64,000 bases of DNA from an uncultured Collinsella sp. (GCA_900540935.1 UQHW01000008.1:1-64000), one strand, 5' to 3'; positions 19,217 to 29,260 are shown, numbered from the stretch's first letter. Numbers and translations: made by a program. Notes: generated from the letters alone by a model not told the origin.

Positions 19217-19789
19217 ATGAAACGCCTAGGCACCCTCTGCATGACTGCGCTCGCCATCGCAACGTGCTCGTTGGCCCTCGTGGGCTGCGGCAACGCGAAT
19301 GGCAAAACCGACACATGCGAACCGAACCCTGGCAGCACAAAAGCCATCGAGAAAACGACGCCATCGGAGAGCTTCGACAAAATCGACGAAGATATCGTCG
19401 ATCCCCAGAGTCTGGGCCCCGAACCCCAAGAACAGTTCCCCATCGATCTTGAGGCGGACGAGAACGTCCATGTTACCTGCGTGGGCAAGGACACGGATGG
19501 CTACGGCGACGCCGCGCTCGTCTTTACGGTGACCAACAACACCGGTGTCGACATGATGTTTGGCGATGTGGACTCCTATGCCTACGTCAACGGCGTGGTC
19601 CGTGATGTGCGCATGCGCCAGCAGGTCGCAGCGGGCGAGGAAACGCGCGCCATGCTCACCTTTGTAGGCACCTTCGACGACCCGGACTTTGATGTGAACA
19701 ACGACCTCAACGACATCTACCTCAACATTTGGATGTTTGAAGAGGCAACAGGCAACGTTTACTTTAGGGACCTGGTACACATCCCATAG
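19217..19789 (+). CDS. Predicted lipoprotein, unknown function
   Basis: 190 residues with AAGGAGG before the ATG. The N-terminus MKRLGTLCMTALAIATCSLA ends in the lipobox LVGC (Cys about 26), so it is exported and lipid-anchored. The mature part has an acidic linker and then a beta-rich domain with FTVTNNTGVDMMFGDVDSYA, resembling immunoglobulin-like or DUF-type lipoprotein domains in which a N-T-G loop and an antioxidant-style fold are common. It is a lone plus-strand gene in a minus-strand region. I do not recognise a specific family. Confidence 0.8.
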   Translation: MKRLGTLCMTALAIATCSLALVGCGNANGKTDTCEPNPGSTKAIEKTTPSESFDKIDEDIVDPQSLGPEPQEQFPIDLEADENVHVTCVGKDTDGYGDAALVFTVTNNTGVDMMFGDVDSYAYVNGVVRDVRMRQQVAAGEETRAMLTFVGTFDDPDFDVNNDLNDIYLNIWMFEEATGNVYFRDLVHIP

Positions 19790-19832
19790 AAGACGTTGCG
19801 ATGCAATGACTAAGCAGGGCATACAACACAAG

Positions 19833-19868
19833 ACGAGGGACGACCCAAGCGGATCGCCCCTCGTTTAT
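19833..19868 (+). terminator. Terminator after the lipoprotein gene
   Basis: Hairpin with outer stem ACGAGGG/CCCTCGT and further imperfect inner pairing, then TTTATTG on the plus strand. It lies between convergent genes (lipoprotein and leuS) and could serve both directions. Confidence 0.55.
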
Positions 19869-19893
19869 TGCATATCAGCTATGCGCGCAGTGC

Positions 19894-22470
19894 TTACTTG
19901 ACCACCAGATTGACAAGCTTGCCGGGCACGCAGATGGCCTTGACGACCGTCTTGCCCTCGAGCCACTTGGCGACGGCGGCCTCGGCAGCAGCCTGCATCT
20001 CCTCGTTGGAGGCATCGCGGGAGACGTCGATGCGGCCGCGGACCTTGCCGAGTACCTGAACGACGATCTGCACCGTGTCCTCGATGGACTCGGCCAGGTC
20101 GAACTCGGGCCAGGCAGCGGTGTAGGCGTTGCCCTCGCAGCCGAGCGCCTCGTGCCACAGCTCGTCGGCCCAGAACGGGCAGATGGGCGCCAGCACGCTC
20201 ACGATATCCTTGGCCACGCCGTAGCACAGCGCCTTGTCGCGGGCGGCACCCTCAGTGGCATTGAGGTAGGCGCTCGCCGCGTTGACGAGCTCCATGACGG
20301 CCGAGATGGCGGTGTTGAACTGGCCGCGGTCGAAGTCCTCGGTGCACTTGGCGATGGTGCGGTGACGCTCGCGATAGAGCTTCATAGCAACCTCATCGAG
20401 CGCGGACTTGTCGAAGGCCACGTTGGCGTCGCCGGACTGGACGAGCTGCCAAACGATACGCCAGGCGCGCTTGATGAAGCGGTTGGCGCCCTCGACGGCC
20501 TTGGGATCCCAGTCGAAGTCCTTCTCGGGCGGGGCGATAAACAGGATCGCCAGACGCATGGTGTCGGCACCGTAGGGCTCGATGACCGAGCTCGGGGGCA
20601 CGACGTTGCCCTTGGACTTGGACATGGTGTCGCCGTTCTCGTCCTTGACCATGCCCTGGCACAGCAGGTTGGTGAAGGGCTCGTCCACGCTCAGCAGGCC
20701 AAGGTCGCGCAGGGCCTTGGTAAAGAAGCGGCTGTAGAGCAGGTGCAGAATGGCGTGCTCGATGCCGCCGATGTAGTTATCGACGGGCATCCAACGGTCG
20801 GCCGCCTCGCGGGAGAAGGGCAGCTCGGTGTTGTGCGGATCGGTATAGCGCAGGTAATACCAGCTGGAGCAGGTGAAGGTGTCCATGGTATCGGTCTCGC
20901 GCTTGGCCGGACGACCGCAGACCGGGCAGGTGGTCTCGTAGAACTCCTTGCACTCGGCAAGGGTCTCGCCAGCGCCCAGGTCCAGGTTCTCGGGCAGCGT
21001 CACCGGCAGCTGATCCTCAGGCACGGGCACAATGCCGCAATGCTCGCAGTGGATGGCCGGGATGGGGTTGCCCCAATAGCGCTGGCGGGAAATGAGCCAG
21101 TCGCGCAGGCGGAACTCGACCTTGCGACGACCGCAGCCCATGGCCTCGAGGTCGGCCACGATGGCAGCCTCGCCCTCGGAGTGCTTACCGCCGCGCATGC
21201 CGGTGTACTTGCCAGACTGGACCAGCGTGCCCTCGGCAGCGTGGGCGCAATCCCAGTCGACGGTCTCGGCATGGAAGGTATCGATGGTCTCGCCGCTGGC
21301 CTCGACGGCAGCGCGATCGTCATCGTCTAGGATGATCGGCACGATCGGCAGGTCGTACTTACGGGCAAACTCAAAGTCGCGCTGGTCGCCACAGGGAACG
21401 GCCATGACGGCGCCGGTGCCGTAGTCGGCCACGACGTAGTCGGCAACCCACACGGGGACCTTCTCGCCGTTGACGGGGTTTACCACATAGCGGCCCGTGA
21501 AGGCACCGTGCTTCTCGAGGGTGCCCTGGGCACGCTCGACGGCAGAGATATGCTTGGAGTCCTCGACAATCTTGGTCACGGCCTCCTCGTACTCCGTGCC
21601 CTCGACGAGCTCGTGCAAGCCGGCGTACTCGGGAGCCAGGACAAAGAAGGAGACGCCAAAAAGGGTATCGGCACGCGTGGTGAAGACGGTGATCTTACCC
21701 TCGTCGCCCTCGATGGGCTCGCCGTCCTTGTCGCACAGGGTAAAGTCGACCTCGGCGCCCTCGGAGCGACCGATCCAGTTGGCCTGCATCTGCTTGACGC
21801 GCTCGGGCCAGCCGGGGAGCTTCTCCAGGTCGTCGAGCAGCTCCTGAGAGTACTCGGTAATCTTGTAGTACCACTGCTCCAGGTCGCGCTTCTCGGGCTC
21901 GGTGCCGCAGCGCCAGCACTTGCCCTCGGTAACCTGCTCGTTGGCCAGAACGGTCTTGCAGGTGGGGCACCAGTTAACCGGGTTCTTCTTACGGTAGACC
22001 AGGCCCTTTTCCCACATCTTCTCAAAGATCCACTGGCCCCAGCGGTAGTAGTCGGGACTGCAGGTCTTGACCATGCGATCCAGATCGTAGGAGAAGCCCA
22101 TGCGCTTCATCGTGGCGAGTGCCTGGTCCATGTTCTTATACGTCCAGGCGGCAGCCTGCGTGTTGTGCTTGATGGCGGCATTCTCGGCAGGCAGGCCAAA
22201 GGCGTCAAAGCCGATGGGGTGCAGCACGTCGTAGCCGCGCATGCGGGCCTGACGGGCCATGGCATCGCCGATAGTGTAGTTGCGCGCGTGGCCCATGTGC
22301 AGGTCGCCCGACGGATACGGGAACATCTCGAGCACATACTTCTTGGGCTTACTGTCGTCGGTGTCGACGGCAAAGAGGTTGGAGTCCTCCCAGGCCTTCA
22401 TCCACTTGGACTCAATGGCCTGCGCGTCGTAGGCAGGGATCTCGTCCTTATGATCTGTGCAATCGCACAT
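19894..22470 (-). CDS. leuS: Leucyl-tRNA synthetase
   Basis: 858 residues with AAAGGAG before the ATG. The class I signature appears as [20 protein letters not shown] (HIGH-type HMGH) and the second motif as [11 protein letters not shown] (KMSKS). An editing domain (CP1) with the TTRADTLFG element lies between them and a C-terminal anticodon-binding domain follows. It charges tRNA-Leu. The leader contains a long palindromic structure (22494-22612) that does not look like a T-box. Confidence 0.97.
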   Translation of the reverse strand: MCDCTDHKDEIPAYDAQAIESKWMKAWEDSNLFAVDTDDSKPKKYVLEMFPYPSGDLHMGHARNYTIGDAMARQARMRGYDVLHPIGFDAFGLPAENAAIKHNTQAAAWTYKNMDQALATMKRMGFSYDLDRMVKTCSPDYYRWGQWIFEKMWEKGLVYRKKNPVNWCPTCKTVLANEQVTEGKCWRCGTEPEKRDLEQWYYKITEYSQELLDDLEKLPGWPERVKQMQANWIGRSEGAEVDFTLCDKDGEPIEGDEGKITVFTTRADTLFGVSFFVLAPEYAGLHELVEGTEYEEAVTKIVEDSKHISAVERAQGTLEKHGAFTGRYVVNPVNGEKVPVWVADYVVADYGTGAVMAVPCGDQRDFEFARKYDLPIVPIILDDDDRAAVEASGETIDTFHAETVDWDCAHAAEGTLVQSGKYTGMRGGKHSEGEAAIVADLEAMGCGRRKVEFRLRDWLISRQRYWGNPIPAIHCEHCGIVPVPEDQLPVTLPENLDLGAGETLAECKEFYETTCPVCGRPAKRETDTMDTFTCSSWYYLRYTDPHNTELPFSREAADRWMPVDNYIGGIEHAILHLLYSRFFTKALRDLGLLSVDEPFTNLLCQGMVKDENGDTMSKSKGNVVPPSSVIEPYGADTMRLAILFIAPPEKDFDWDPKAVEGANRFIKRAWRIVWQLVQSGDANVAFDKSALDEVAMKLYRERHRTIAKCTEDFDRGQFNTAISAVMELVNAASAYLNATEGAARDKALCYGVAKDIVSVLAPICPFWADELWHEALGCEGNAYTAAWPEFDLAESIEDTVQIVVQVLGKVRGRIDVSRDASNEEMQAAAEAAVAKWLEGKTVVKAICVPGKLVNLVVK

Positions 22471-22493
22471 ATCAGCTCCTTTAATCTTAGCTG

Positions 22494-22612
22494 GGGTCGG
22501 TCGGCTTAGCTTTATTCGCTACTGCGGACAGTCCTGCGCAAGACGAAGAGCACATTAAGTGCTCTTCTTTGCGTGCGGAACTTGTAGCAAACAAAGCTAA
22601 GCCGACCGACCC
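22494..22612. repeat. Long palindromic element in front of leuS
   Basis: A perfect 20-bp inverted repeat (22494-22513 with 22593-22612) encloses an imperfectly paired segment and a perfect 9-bp inner hairpin GAAGAGCAC/GTGCTCTTC (22545-22567). The whole 119 bp can fold as one hairpin. It could be a MITE-like insertion or a structured leader of leuS; no T-box AGGGUGGNACCGCG motif is visible. Confidence 0.7.
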
Positions 22613-22647
22613 TAAGGTTAACTTGACTGATGATAGCAAATACGACA

Positions 22648-22680
22648 AGCGAGATGCCTGCGACTTGCGGGCATCTCGCT
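22648..22680. terminator. Hairpin between leuS leader and guaB 3' region
   Basis: Perfect 11-bp stem AGCGAGATGCC/GGCATCTCGCT with an 11-nt loop. The plus side continues TTATC; the minus side has no clear U tract. It probably terminates the guaB transcript before leuS, but the direction is not certain. Confidence 0.5.
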
Positions 22681-22745
22681 TTATCTAAATAACGTGGTTG
22701 TGAATCAACCGCTAATTGTTACCCGCCCAAGCATGATCGGGTTTT

Positions 22746-22831
22746 CCAAGTGCCGCAGATTGCCGTGAAAGAGGAGCGACGCGTACTTTGGTACGCGAGC
22801 GACGGTTTGAACGGCAAGGTGCGGTGCTTGG
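22746..22831. repeat. Intergenic palindromic repeat, copy 1
   Basis: A 44-bp core (22767-22810) with central GCGTAC/GTACGC is enclosed by imperfect 21-nt complementary arms (22746-22766, 22811-22831). The core recurs nearly unchanged at 30451-30495, while the arms differ but stay complementary. It sits 10 bp past the guaB stop. Confidence 0.75.
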
Positions 22832-22840
22832 GAAAGCCGC

Positions 22841-24352
22841 TTAACGGTAGCTGACGCTTTGCTGGGAGTCCTTGACGACTACGTCGTGGGCGCCGCCTTC
22901 GACGATGGAGGTGGAGCTGACCAGCGTCAGGCGTGCCTTTTCCTGGAGCTCGGGGATCGAGAGGGCACCGCAGTTGCACATCGTGGACTTGACCTTGTAG
23001 AGCGTGCCGCCCACGCCGTCCTTGAGGGAACCTGCGTAGGGAACGTAGGAGTCGACGCCCTCGACGAAGCTGAGCTTCGCGGCGCCGCCCAGGTCGTAAC
23101 GCTGCCAGTTGCGGGCACGCGCAGAACCCTCGCCCCAGTACTCCTTCATGTACTGGCCGTTCACGTTGACGCGCTCGGTCGGGCTCTCGTCAAAGCGGGC
23201 GAAGTAACGGCCCAGCATCATAAAGTCGGCACCCATGGCAAGGGCGAGCGTCATGTGGTAGTCGTAGACGATACCGCCGTCGGAGCACACGGGCACGTAG
23301 ACACCGGTCTCCTCGTAGTACTCGTCACGGGCGCGGCAGACGTCGATCAGCGCGGTGGCCTGGCCGCGGCCGATACCCTTGGTCTCGCGAGTAATGCAGA
23401 TGGAGCCGCCGCCGATACCGACCTTGATGAAGTCGGCGCCGCAATCGGCCAGGAAGCGGAAGCCCTCGGCGTCGACAACGTTACCGGCACCGACCTTGAC
23501 GTCCTCGCCGTAGTTGGCGCGGATCCACTCGATAGTGCGCTTCTGCCACTCGCTGAAGCCCTCGGAGGAGTCGATGCACAGAACGTCGGCACCGGCCTCG
23601 ATGAGCAGCGGCACGCGCTCGGCATAGTCGCGGGTGTTGATACCGGCGCCGACCATGTAGCGCTTGTCGTTATCGAGCAGCTCGTTGGGGTTAGTCTTGT
23701 GGCTGTCGTAGTCCTTACGGAAGACAATGCCCATGAGGTGATCGTTGTCGTCGACGATCGGCAGGGCGTTGAGCTTGTTATCCCAGATGACGTCGTTGGC
23801 AACCTTAAGGCTGATGTTCTTGTCGCCCACGATGAGCTGCTCACGCGGGGTCATGAACTCGGAGACCTTCGTCTGGTGGTCATCGCGACTGGGGCGATAG
23901 TCACGGCTGGTGACGATGCCCAGGAGCTTACCCTTGGGAGTGCCGTCGTCGGTAACCGGCATGGTGGAGTGACCGGTCTTCTCCTTGAGCTCGATGACCT
24001 GCTCCATGGTCATGTCGGGGGTCAGCGTGGAATCGGACTGAACGAAACCGGCCTTGTGATCCTTGACGGCCTTGACCATAGCGGCCTCGGACTCAGCGCT
24101 CTGGGAACCATAAATAAAGGACAGGCCACCCTCGGTAGCGAGCGCGACACCCATGTCGACGCCCGAGACGGACTGCATGATGGCGGAAACCATGGGGATG
24201 TTCAAGGTGATTGCCGGCTTCTCACCGCGCTTAAAGCGGGTCAGCGGCGTCTTAAGAGAGACGTTGTTGGGAATGCACTGCGAGGACGAGTAACCAGGGA
24301 CCAGCAGATACTCCGAAAACGTGTGGGACTCACCGGGAAAGAACGTAGCCAT
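22841..24352 (-). CDS. guaB: IMP dehydrogenase
   Basis: 503 residues. The TIM barrel has the catalytic-loop Cys in [20 protein letters not shown], with [12 protein letters not shown] and [20 protein letters not shown] around the IMP site. A CBS pair (about residues 100-230) interrupts the barrel, with [20 protein letters not shown]. It oxidises IMP to XMP, the committed step to GMP. It appears to be a monocistronic unit. Confidence 0.95.
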   Translation of the reverse strand: MATFFPGESHTFSEYLLVPGYSSSQCIPNNVSLKTPLTRFKRGEKPAITLNIPMVSAIMQSVSGVDMGVALATEGGLSFIYGSQSAESEAAMVKAVKDHKAGFVQSDSTLTPDMTMEQVIELKEKTGHSTMPVTDDGTPKGKLLGIVTSRDYRPSRDDHQTKVSEFMTPREQLIVGDKNISLKVANDVIWDNKLNALPIVDDNDHLMGIVFRKDYDSHKTNPNELLDNDKRYMVGAGINTRDYAERVPLLIEAGADVLCIDSSEGFSEWQKRTIEWIRANYGEDVKVGAGNVVDAEGFRFLADCGADFIKVGIGGGSICITRETKGIGRGQATALIDVCRARDEYYEETGVYVPVCSDGGIVYDYHMTLALAMGADFMMLGRYFARFDESPTERVNVNGQYMKEYWGEGSARARNWQRYDLGGAAKLSFVEGVDSYVPYAGSLKDGVGGTLYKVKSTMCNCGALSIPELQEKARLTLVSSTSIVEGGAHDVVVKDSQQSVSYR

Positions 24353-24545
24353 GTTTCTCCTTTTTCCATGCGACCGGTCGGCTGCAGGCCTCGTAGGACC
24401 CAGCCCAACCTTGGGCGCCCAATACTGGGAACGTATCTTAACGCACTTTGACTGCTACAATGCATGATTTAAGAAGAGCACACGAGGGCTTGACGCAGGC
24501 TTTGCGTTTGCCCAGCAAACACTTTAGCGGGGAGACGTGGAGCAC

Positions 24546-24896
24546 ATGGAGTACAAGACGACGGCGAAGTTGGTCATTCAAGCGTGCGACAAGGATCTGC
24601 CGGGCGTGTTCGGCCACGGCTGCGTCTTGCTGCTGCAGGGTATCGCCCGCGAGCACTCGCTCAACCGCGCCGCCAAGAGCATGGGCATGGCGTATTCCAA
24701 GGCATGGCGCATTGTGAACGAGGCAGAAGGTCAGCTGGGCTGCAAGCTCATCGAGCGCGACGGCGCCCGCGGATCCACGCTCACGCCCGCCGGAGAGCGA
24801 GCCATAGCGGCCTACGAGGAGCTGCAGACCGACATCAACGACGTCATCGCCACCAAAGCCGACGCCCTCATCGCAAGCATCAACCACAGTAGCTAA
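24546..24896 (+). CDS. ModE-like winged-helix regulator (HTH only)
   Basis: 116 residues from the ATG at 24546; a GTG at 24537 is an alternative. LLLQGIAREHSLNRAAKSMG and MAYSKAWRIVNEAEGQLGCK match the N-terminal LysR/ModE DNA-binding domain, with LIERDGARGSTLTPAGERAI as the wing. The molybdate-binding TOBE domains of full ModE are absent, so the ligand is unknown. It is a lone plus-strand gene with no molybdate transporter beside it. Confidence 0.78.
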   Translation: MEYKTTAKLVIQACDKDLPGVFGHGCVLLLQGIAREHSLNRAAKSMGMAYSKAWRIVNEAEGQLGCKLIERDGARGSTLTPAGERAIAAYEELQTDINDVIATKADALIASINHSS

Positions 24897-24932
24897 TTTG
24901 GGACGGGGCTTTATGGCTACACAACCCCCTCT

Positions 24933-25007
24933 CATAAGTTGCGGTGAAATAGGGACTGTTTATGCCGATAAAGCCGTAAATCAATCCCTATTTCACCGCA
25001 ACTTATG
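24933..25007. repeat. 75-bp palindromic element with 23-bp perfect arms
   Basis: The arms 24933-24955 and 24985-25007 are perfectly complementary over 23 bp and enclose 29 nt. It lies between the convergent ModE-like gene and PLP-fold gene, so it can act as a two-way terminator, although neither side has a U tract. Its sequence is unrelated to the element in front of leuS. Confidence 0.7.
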
Positions 25008-25025
25008 GAGTTGAGGATGATTTAG

Positions 25026-26018
25026 CTAGTTGCGAAGGACGTTGTCAAGGGTTGACGCTACAACCAGTGGGTTGTCGGTGCCGGCGAAGAGGCGAATGGT
25101 GCTCCCCTGCTTGCCACGTGGAGCTGAAAGGCGCGTCGTTGCGCCGCCGGCGGGCGATGTACGAAACTCCCCCGGCAAAGCGTCGAACAGCTCTCCCGCG
25201 CTACGCTCGATAAGGTCGAATTCAACTGCCGGGCCAAAGCCGTGCTCGAGGATTCCCGTTGCAACCGCATGGTCGGGATGCGAGCTCAGCCCGGGATAGC
25301 GCACGTTGCGCACCATCTCGTTGGCGGCCAAATACTCGGCAAGCGCACGGGCACGGTCGAAATGCGCCTGCATGCGGGCGTTAAGCGAGGAAAGCCCACG
25401 CTCCAGCACGTCGGTCTCCTCGGCAGAAAGGTCGAGCGCCGACGCACCGCAGCCTGCAAACAATACGTGCGCGCACTCGGCAGCAGCATCCACACGATGG
25501 CGCTTGAGCTGCGAGCGCGCGACCGATACGGCAACCAACTTGCGTGAAGCGTTACCGGCGCACACACGGTCGAGCGCTTCGAGCGACAGCACGGCACCCA
25601 AGCGCAACGGATCGCAGCCAAAAGCCGACGCCACGGTGTTGTCCACAACCAGCAGCGCATGGGCCTCGCGAGCCGCTCGACCCAGCGTACGCAGATCGGG
25701 CACGCGCAGTCCAAACCCGCCGATGGAGTTGACGAACCACCACAGGTGCGGCCCCTCGGCATCAAACGAAGCATCAAAGACCTCGGACGCGGCGGTAAAC
25801 GCATCGGCGGACGGCGAGCCCGCCAGCGCAACATCGCGGCCATCAAAGCCGTGCGCAAATGCTTCGGTAAAGTCATCCGCAAAGGCCACCAGGCGGTCAC
25901 CGGGACGCACAATACCCAGCAGCGACAGAGCCGCCGGCACATGCGGGGCCGCAACAAGACGCGCCTCGCGCGCACTGGACCTCAAAGCCCAGGCCTCTTC
26001 TAGCTGCTGTACATCCAC
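25026..26018 (-). CDS. Degenerate Cys/Met-metabolism PLP-fold protein
   Basis: About 330 residues from a GTG at 26018, supported by AAGGGA 9 nt upstream; ATG 26036 and TTG 26042 are in-frame alternatives. The fold of cystathionine gamma-synthase/beta-lyase proteins is visible: ALLVVDNTVASAFGCDPLRLGAVLS matches the PLP-aspartate strand, and RYPGLSSHPDH plus GEFRTSPAGGATTRLSAP match the C-terminal domain. The SxTKyxxGHxD segment expected after DNT is replaced by SLEALDRVCAGNAS, so the PLP lysine seems missing. It is shorter than the usual 380-400 residues. It is probably not a normal transsulfuration enzyme. Confidence 0.7.
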   Translation of the reverse strand: MDVQQLEEAWALRSSAREARLVAAPHVPAALSLLGIVRPGDRLVAFADDFTEAFAHGFDGRDVALAGSPSADAFTAASEVFDASFDAEGPHLWWFVNSIGGFGLRVPDLRTLGRAAREAHALLVVDNTVASAFGCDPLRLGAVLSLEALDRVCAGNASRKLVAVSVARSQLKRHRVDAAAECAHVLFAGCGASALDLSAEETDVLERGLSSLNARMQAHFDRARALAEYLAANEMVRNVRYPGLSSHPDHAVATGILEHGFGPAVEFDLIERSAGELFDALPGEFRTSPAGGATTRLSAPRGKQGSTIRLFAGTDNPLVVASTLDNVLRN

Positions 26019-26040
26019 ACGGCACCGTCCCTTCATAAGC

Positions 26041-26076
26041 AAAAACCCACGATGCGGGTGTTCCCCGCATCGTGGG
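26041..26076 (-). terminator. Strong intrinsic terminator after the sucrose operon
   Basis: Perfect 13-bp stem CCCACGATGCGGG/CCCGCATCGTGGG with a 5-nt loop and TTTTTG on the minus strand. It ends about 5 bp before the PLP-fold gene's first possible ATG, so that gene needs read-through or a promoter overlapping the hairpin (a TATACT box is at 26093-26088). Confidence 0.85.
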
Positions 26077-26114
26077 CAACGGCTGCAGTATAGCGCCGAT
26101 ATGCGACGACTCGC

Positions 26115-27656
26115 CTAAATGCTGAGCGTATGGTAGTTTACGCTCGCACCCGGGGCGTCAACGGACACGCCATAGGCCTCGGGATAGATGCGTGTCGAAA
26201 ACACGAGCGCGCCATCGTTTACAAACACCTCGACCGACGAGACATCGCCGACAATGCGCGCATTACGAACCTCGTCGACGGGCTCCCAGCGCACGGTACG
26301 ACCGCAACCGGCAGAAGTGCGACCCCCATCGGTAAATCGCATCTCAAAGCGCGCGGGCAGTTCGCCCTCGGCGGGCACAAACGCCAGCTTCAGCTCGCCA
26401 TCAACGGTCGCGGTGAACGCACCGTCAACACCGTCGACAACAACGTCAAAGCAGGTATCGCCGGCAACCTCCAACGAGCCCTCCCCTACACGCACCGAGG
26501 CATAATGGTGCTCAATCTCGCGCGCCGGCTGCTGCAGTACCACGCCGCCGTCACCGGCCGTAAGCTCGCGCGGCACCGTCATGCAGTGCTGCCAGCCGCA
26601 CACCACGGTCGGTGCGTTGCCATAGGTCGGCTCATCGGGCATGCCCATCCAGCCGATCAGAATGTGGCGACCGTCCTCGGCCGTGAACTCCTGCGGAGCA
26701 TAGAAGTCAAAACCGGCGTCCCACAGGCGAAACTCGCCCAGCTCATAAGCGTCATTGCCACCCGTAATGTCGCCCGTTACAGGCATGTAGCCCGCTGCAT
26801 ACACGTTACCGCGGTCCCAACGACCGCCCTCGAGCCCCTGGGGAGAGAAAGACAGAAACCTTGCCGGCACGCCGCCATCCGCCTCAAGCTCCAGATACCC
26901 CGGGCACTCCCACATAAAGCCAAAGCGCTCGGGGGTAGACACGCGGCTCTCGAGCTCCCAACTCAGCATATCGGCCGAGCCATACACCAGGATCTCGCCC
27001 ACATCGCGCCCGGCACCCTCGCCGTGCATGGCGCAAAATCGACTATCGACATGCGGCCCATCCACGCGACGACGCGCGCCCAGCACCATGTGATAACGCC
27101 CGTCCGCGTCACGCCACACCTTGGGATCGCGCACATGGCAGGTCAAATCCTCGGGATAATCCTCGGAAGCCAGCACCACGCGCTTTTGGCTGAACTCCCG
27201 ACCGGCAAGGCCATCAACGCTCTCGACATAAACAGTATCGGAGCGGCGGCCGGTATTGACGTAGTCGTACGCGCCATCTGCATCGGAAAGCTTAACGTTG
27301 CCTGTGTACAGCACGCGAATGCGACCGTCCTCGACAAGCGCGGAGCCCGAATACACGCCATGGCAATCGAACGGCTCGTCGGGCAGCAGCGGGGCGCCAA
27401 CGTAGTTCCACGTCATAAGGTCGCGACTCGTCGCATGACCCCAAGCCTTAACGCCACCCTCGACATCAAACGGCGCATACTGAAAATAGGCATGGAACAC
27501 GCCACCCGCCTGGCAAAGACCGTTGGGGTCGTTGAGCCAGCCCGCCGGCGGCATAATATGGAAGCGCTGGCCATACGCGCCATGACCGCACTCAGAGGCG
27601 GCAGCGTCAACAGCGGCAACCAGCTTTGCAAGGTCGCGACCAAGTGCATTAGACAT
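26115..27656 (-). CDS. scrB: Sucrose-6-phosphate hydrolase (GH32)
   Basis: 513 residues. GH32 motifs are clear: FHIMPPAGWLNDPNGLCQ with the nucleophile Asp, CHVRDPKVW with the RDP transition-state Asp, and FMWECPGYLEL with the ECP acid/base Glu, followed by a C-terminal beta-sandwich. It hydrolyses sucrose-6-phosphate delivered by the neighbouring PTS into glucose-6-phosphate and fructose. It is downstream of scrA on the same strand. Confidence 0.9.
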   Translation of the reverse strand: MSNALGRDLAKLVAAVDAAASECGHGAYGQRFHIMPPAGWLNDPNGLCQAGGVFHAYFQYAPFDVEGGVKAWGHATSRDLMTWNYVGAPLLPDEPFDCHGVYSGSALVEDGRIRVLYTGNVKLSDADGAYDYVNTGRRSDTVYVESVDGLAGREFSQKRVVLASEDYPEDLTCHVRDPKVWRDADGRYHMVLGARRRVDGPHVDSRFCAMHGEGAGRDVGEILVYGSADMLSWELESRVSTPERFGFMWECPGYLELEADGGVPARFLSFSPQGLEGGRWDRGNVYAAGYMPVTGDITGGNDAYELGEFRLWDAGFDFYAPQEFTAEDGRHILIGWMGMPDEPTYGNAPTVVCGWQHCMTVPRELTAGDGGVVLQQPAREIEHHYASVRVGEGSLEVAGDTCFDVVVDGVDGAFTATVDGELKLAFVPAEGELPARFEMRFTDGGRTSAGCGRTVRWEPVDEVRNARIVGDVSSVEVFVNDGALVFSTRIYPEAYGVSVDAPGASVNYHTLSI

Positions 27657-27763
27657 ATCAAAGTCCTAACGGATCGAAAGTAACAAGGCACCAGAGATCG
27701 GCACCAGATACGGGAAACGCCCGTGAGCATACAACCCGCGGGCATCCCCTCAATCAAAAGCTC

Positions 27764-29164
27764 TTAGGCCTGCTCGGAAGCCTTAGGCTCGTCCTCGTAC
27801 AGGACAAACGAGACGGCAAAGGACACGACCGCGGCGACCGCAAACATGATCGCGTACTGCACGGGCTGGGCCAGGCACAGCAGGATACCGAAGATGCCGG
27901 TAACGCCGGTGCCGGAAGCAGCAAGCGAGGTGAGTGCGCAGACCAGGGCGCCGCAACCGCCGCCGATGCAGCCGGCGATGAAAGGCTTAAAGAAACGCAG
28001 GTTCACGCCGAAGATGGCAGGCTCGGTAATACCCATGAAGGCGGACAGGGCCGAAGGAAGTGCCAGGCCCTTGATCTTGGCATCGCGGGTCTTAAAGGCA
28101 ACGGCGAGCGCGGCGCCACCCTGGGCGATATTGGCAGCGCTGGCGATGGGCAGCCAATAGGTCACGCCGTACTGGGCGAGCTGGCCCAGGTCGATGGCGG
28201 TGTACATCTGGTGGATACCGGTAACGACCGTGGGGGCATAGAACAGGCCGACGATAAAGGAACCGATGCCGAAGGGCAGGGTCAGCAGGGTCTGGATCAG
28301 ACCGAGGATGGCGTTCTCGGCCCAGACAAAGACGGGGCCGACGGCAACGAGAGTCACCAGCACGGTCACGAACACCGAGACGAGCGGAGTCACAAAGAGA
28401 TCGAACATCTCGGGAACGATCTTGTGCAGGCGCTTCTCGAGGAAGGCCAGAATGGCACAGGCGATGACGATGGGGATCACATGACCCTGATAGCCGACCC
28501 ACTCAAAGCTGTACACGCCGGGGATGACGGTGACCATGGTCTGCACGCCCTCGGAGGCAACCGTGTAGGCGCTCTGCAGCGAGGAGTTGATAAACGCACC
28601 GCCGACGACGGCACCCAGGTACGGGTTGGCGCCAAAGGCCTTAGCGGCGGAGTAACCGATCAGGATCTGCAGAATGCCAAAAGACGTGCCCGAGACCAGG
28701 TCGGCAATCTTATAAATAAAGTTATTGGTGTCGAGCGCGATAAAGCCGTTGGAGGCCATAAAGTTGAGGGCGCTCATAATGCCCAGCAGCAGGCCCGAAG
28801 CCACGATGGCGGGGATGATGGGGACAAAGACGTCGCCGAGCACCTTAATGGCACGCATAAAGATGTTCTGCTGCTGCGCCGCTGCCTCCTTGACCTCGGC
28901 CTTGGTGGCAGCCTCGACGCCGCTGAGCGCAATGAACTCGTCGTAGACCTTGTTGACGGTGCCGGTGCCAAAAATAATCTGGAGCTGGCCCTGGGCCTCA
29001 AAGACGCCCTTGGCGCCGTCGATATTCTCGATGGCCTCCTTGTTAACCTTTGAATTATCGGCAATCACCAGGCGCAGACGCGTGGCGCAGTGTGCGGCCG
29101 AAACAACGTTACCGGCGCCACCGACGTTGTCGAGCACCTCTTGGGCTGATTTGCGGTAGTCCAT
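27764..29164 (-). CDS. scrA: Sucrose-type PTS transporter, EIIBC
   Basis: 466 residues from the ATG at 29164, preceded by GGAGGAAAGGG. The EIIB domain has the phosphorylated Cys in VSAAHCATRLRLVIAD. The EIIC membrane domain follows (about residues 100-455) with many hydrophobic segments and the GITEPAIFGVNLRF loop. No IIA domain is fused, so phosphate must come from a separate glucose-type IIA. Substrate sucrose is inferred from scrB and the LacI regulator; trehalose-type EIIBC are close relatives. Confidence 0.85.
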   Translation of the reverse strand: MDYRKSAQEVLDNVGGAGNVVSAAHCATRLRLVIADNSKVNKEAIENIDGAKGVFEAQGQLQIIFGTGTVNKVYDEFIALSGVEAATKAEVKEAAAQQQNIFMRAIKVLGDVFVPIIPAIVASGLLLGIMSALNFMASNGFIALDTNNFIYKIADLVSGTSFGILQILIGYSAAKAFGANPYLGAVVGGAFINSSLQSAYTVASEGVQTMVTVIPGVYSFEWVGYQGHVIPIVIACAILAFLEKRLHKIVPEMFDLFVTPLVSVFVTVLVTLVAVGPVFVWAENAILGLIQTLLTLPFGIGSFIVGLFYAPTVVTGIHQMYTAIDLGQLAQYGVTYWLPIASAANIAQGGAALAVAFKTRDAKIKGLALPSALSAFMGITEPAIFGVNLRFFKPFIAGCIGGGCGALVCALTSLAASGTGVTGIFGILLCLAQPVQYAIMFAVAAVVSFAVSFVLYEDEPKASEQA

Positions 29165-29220
29165 GACTTCCCTTTCCTCCAACGGGCGCATGTGCACCCG
29201 GCCATCTTTGACACTTACAC

Positions 29221-29260
29221 TGTAATCGTTTTCAGTTTCATATGTCTGTAATCGTTTTCA
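29221..29260. promoter_or_regulatory. Two LacI-family operators in front of scrA
   Basis: TGTAATCGTTTTCA occurs twice (29221-29234 and 29247-29260), spaced 26 bp apart. Each is a pseudo-palindrome around a central CG of the TGNAANCGNTTNCA type bound by LacI/ScrR repressors. They lie between the regulator gene and scrA, 57-96 bp upstream of the scrA start. Confidence 0.8.

Noticed and set aside
22471..22640. T-box riboswitch for leuS
   Set aside because: There is a long hairpin but no AGGGUGGNACCGCG antiterminator motif or specifier loop.
22859..24451. A 530-codon plus-strand frame opposite guaB
   Set aside because: guaB is unmistakable; the frame is its antisense image.
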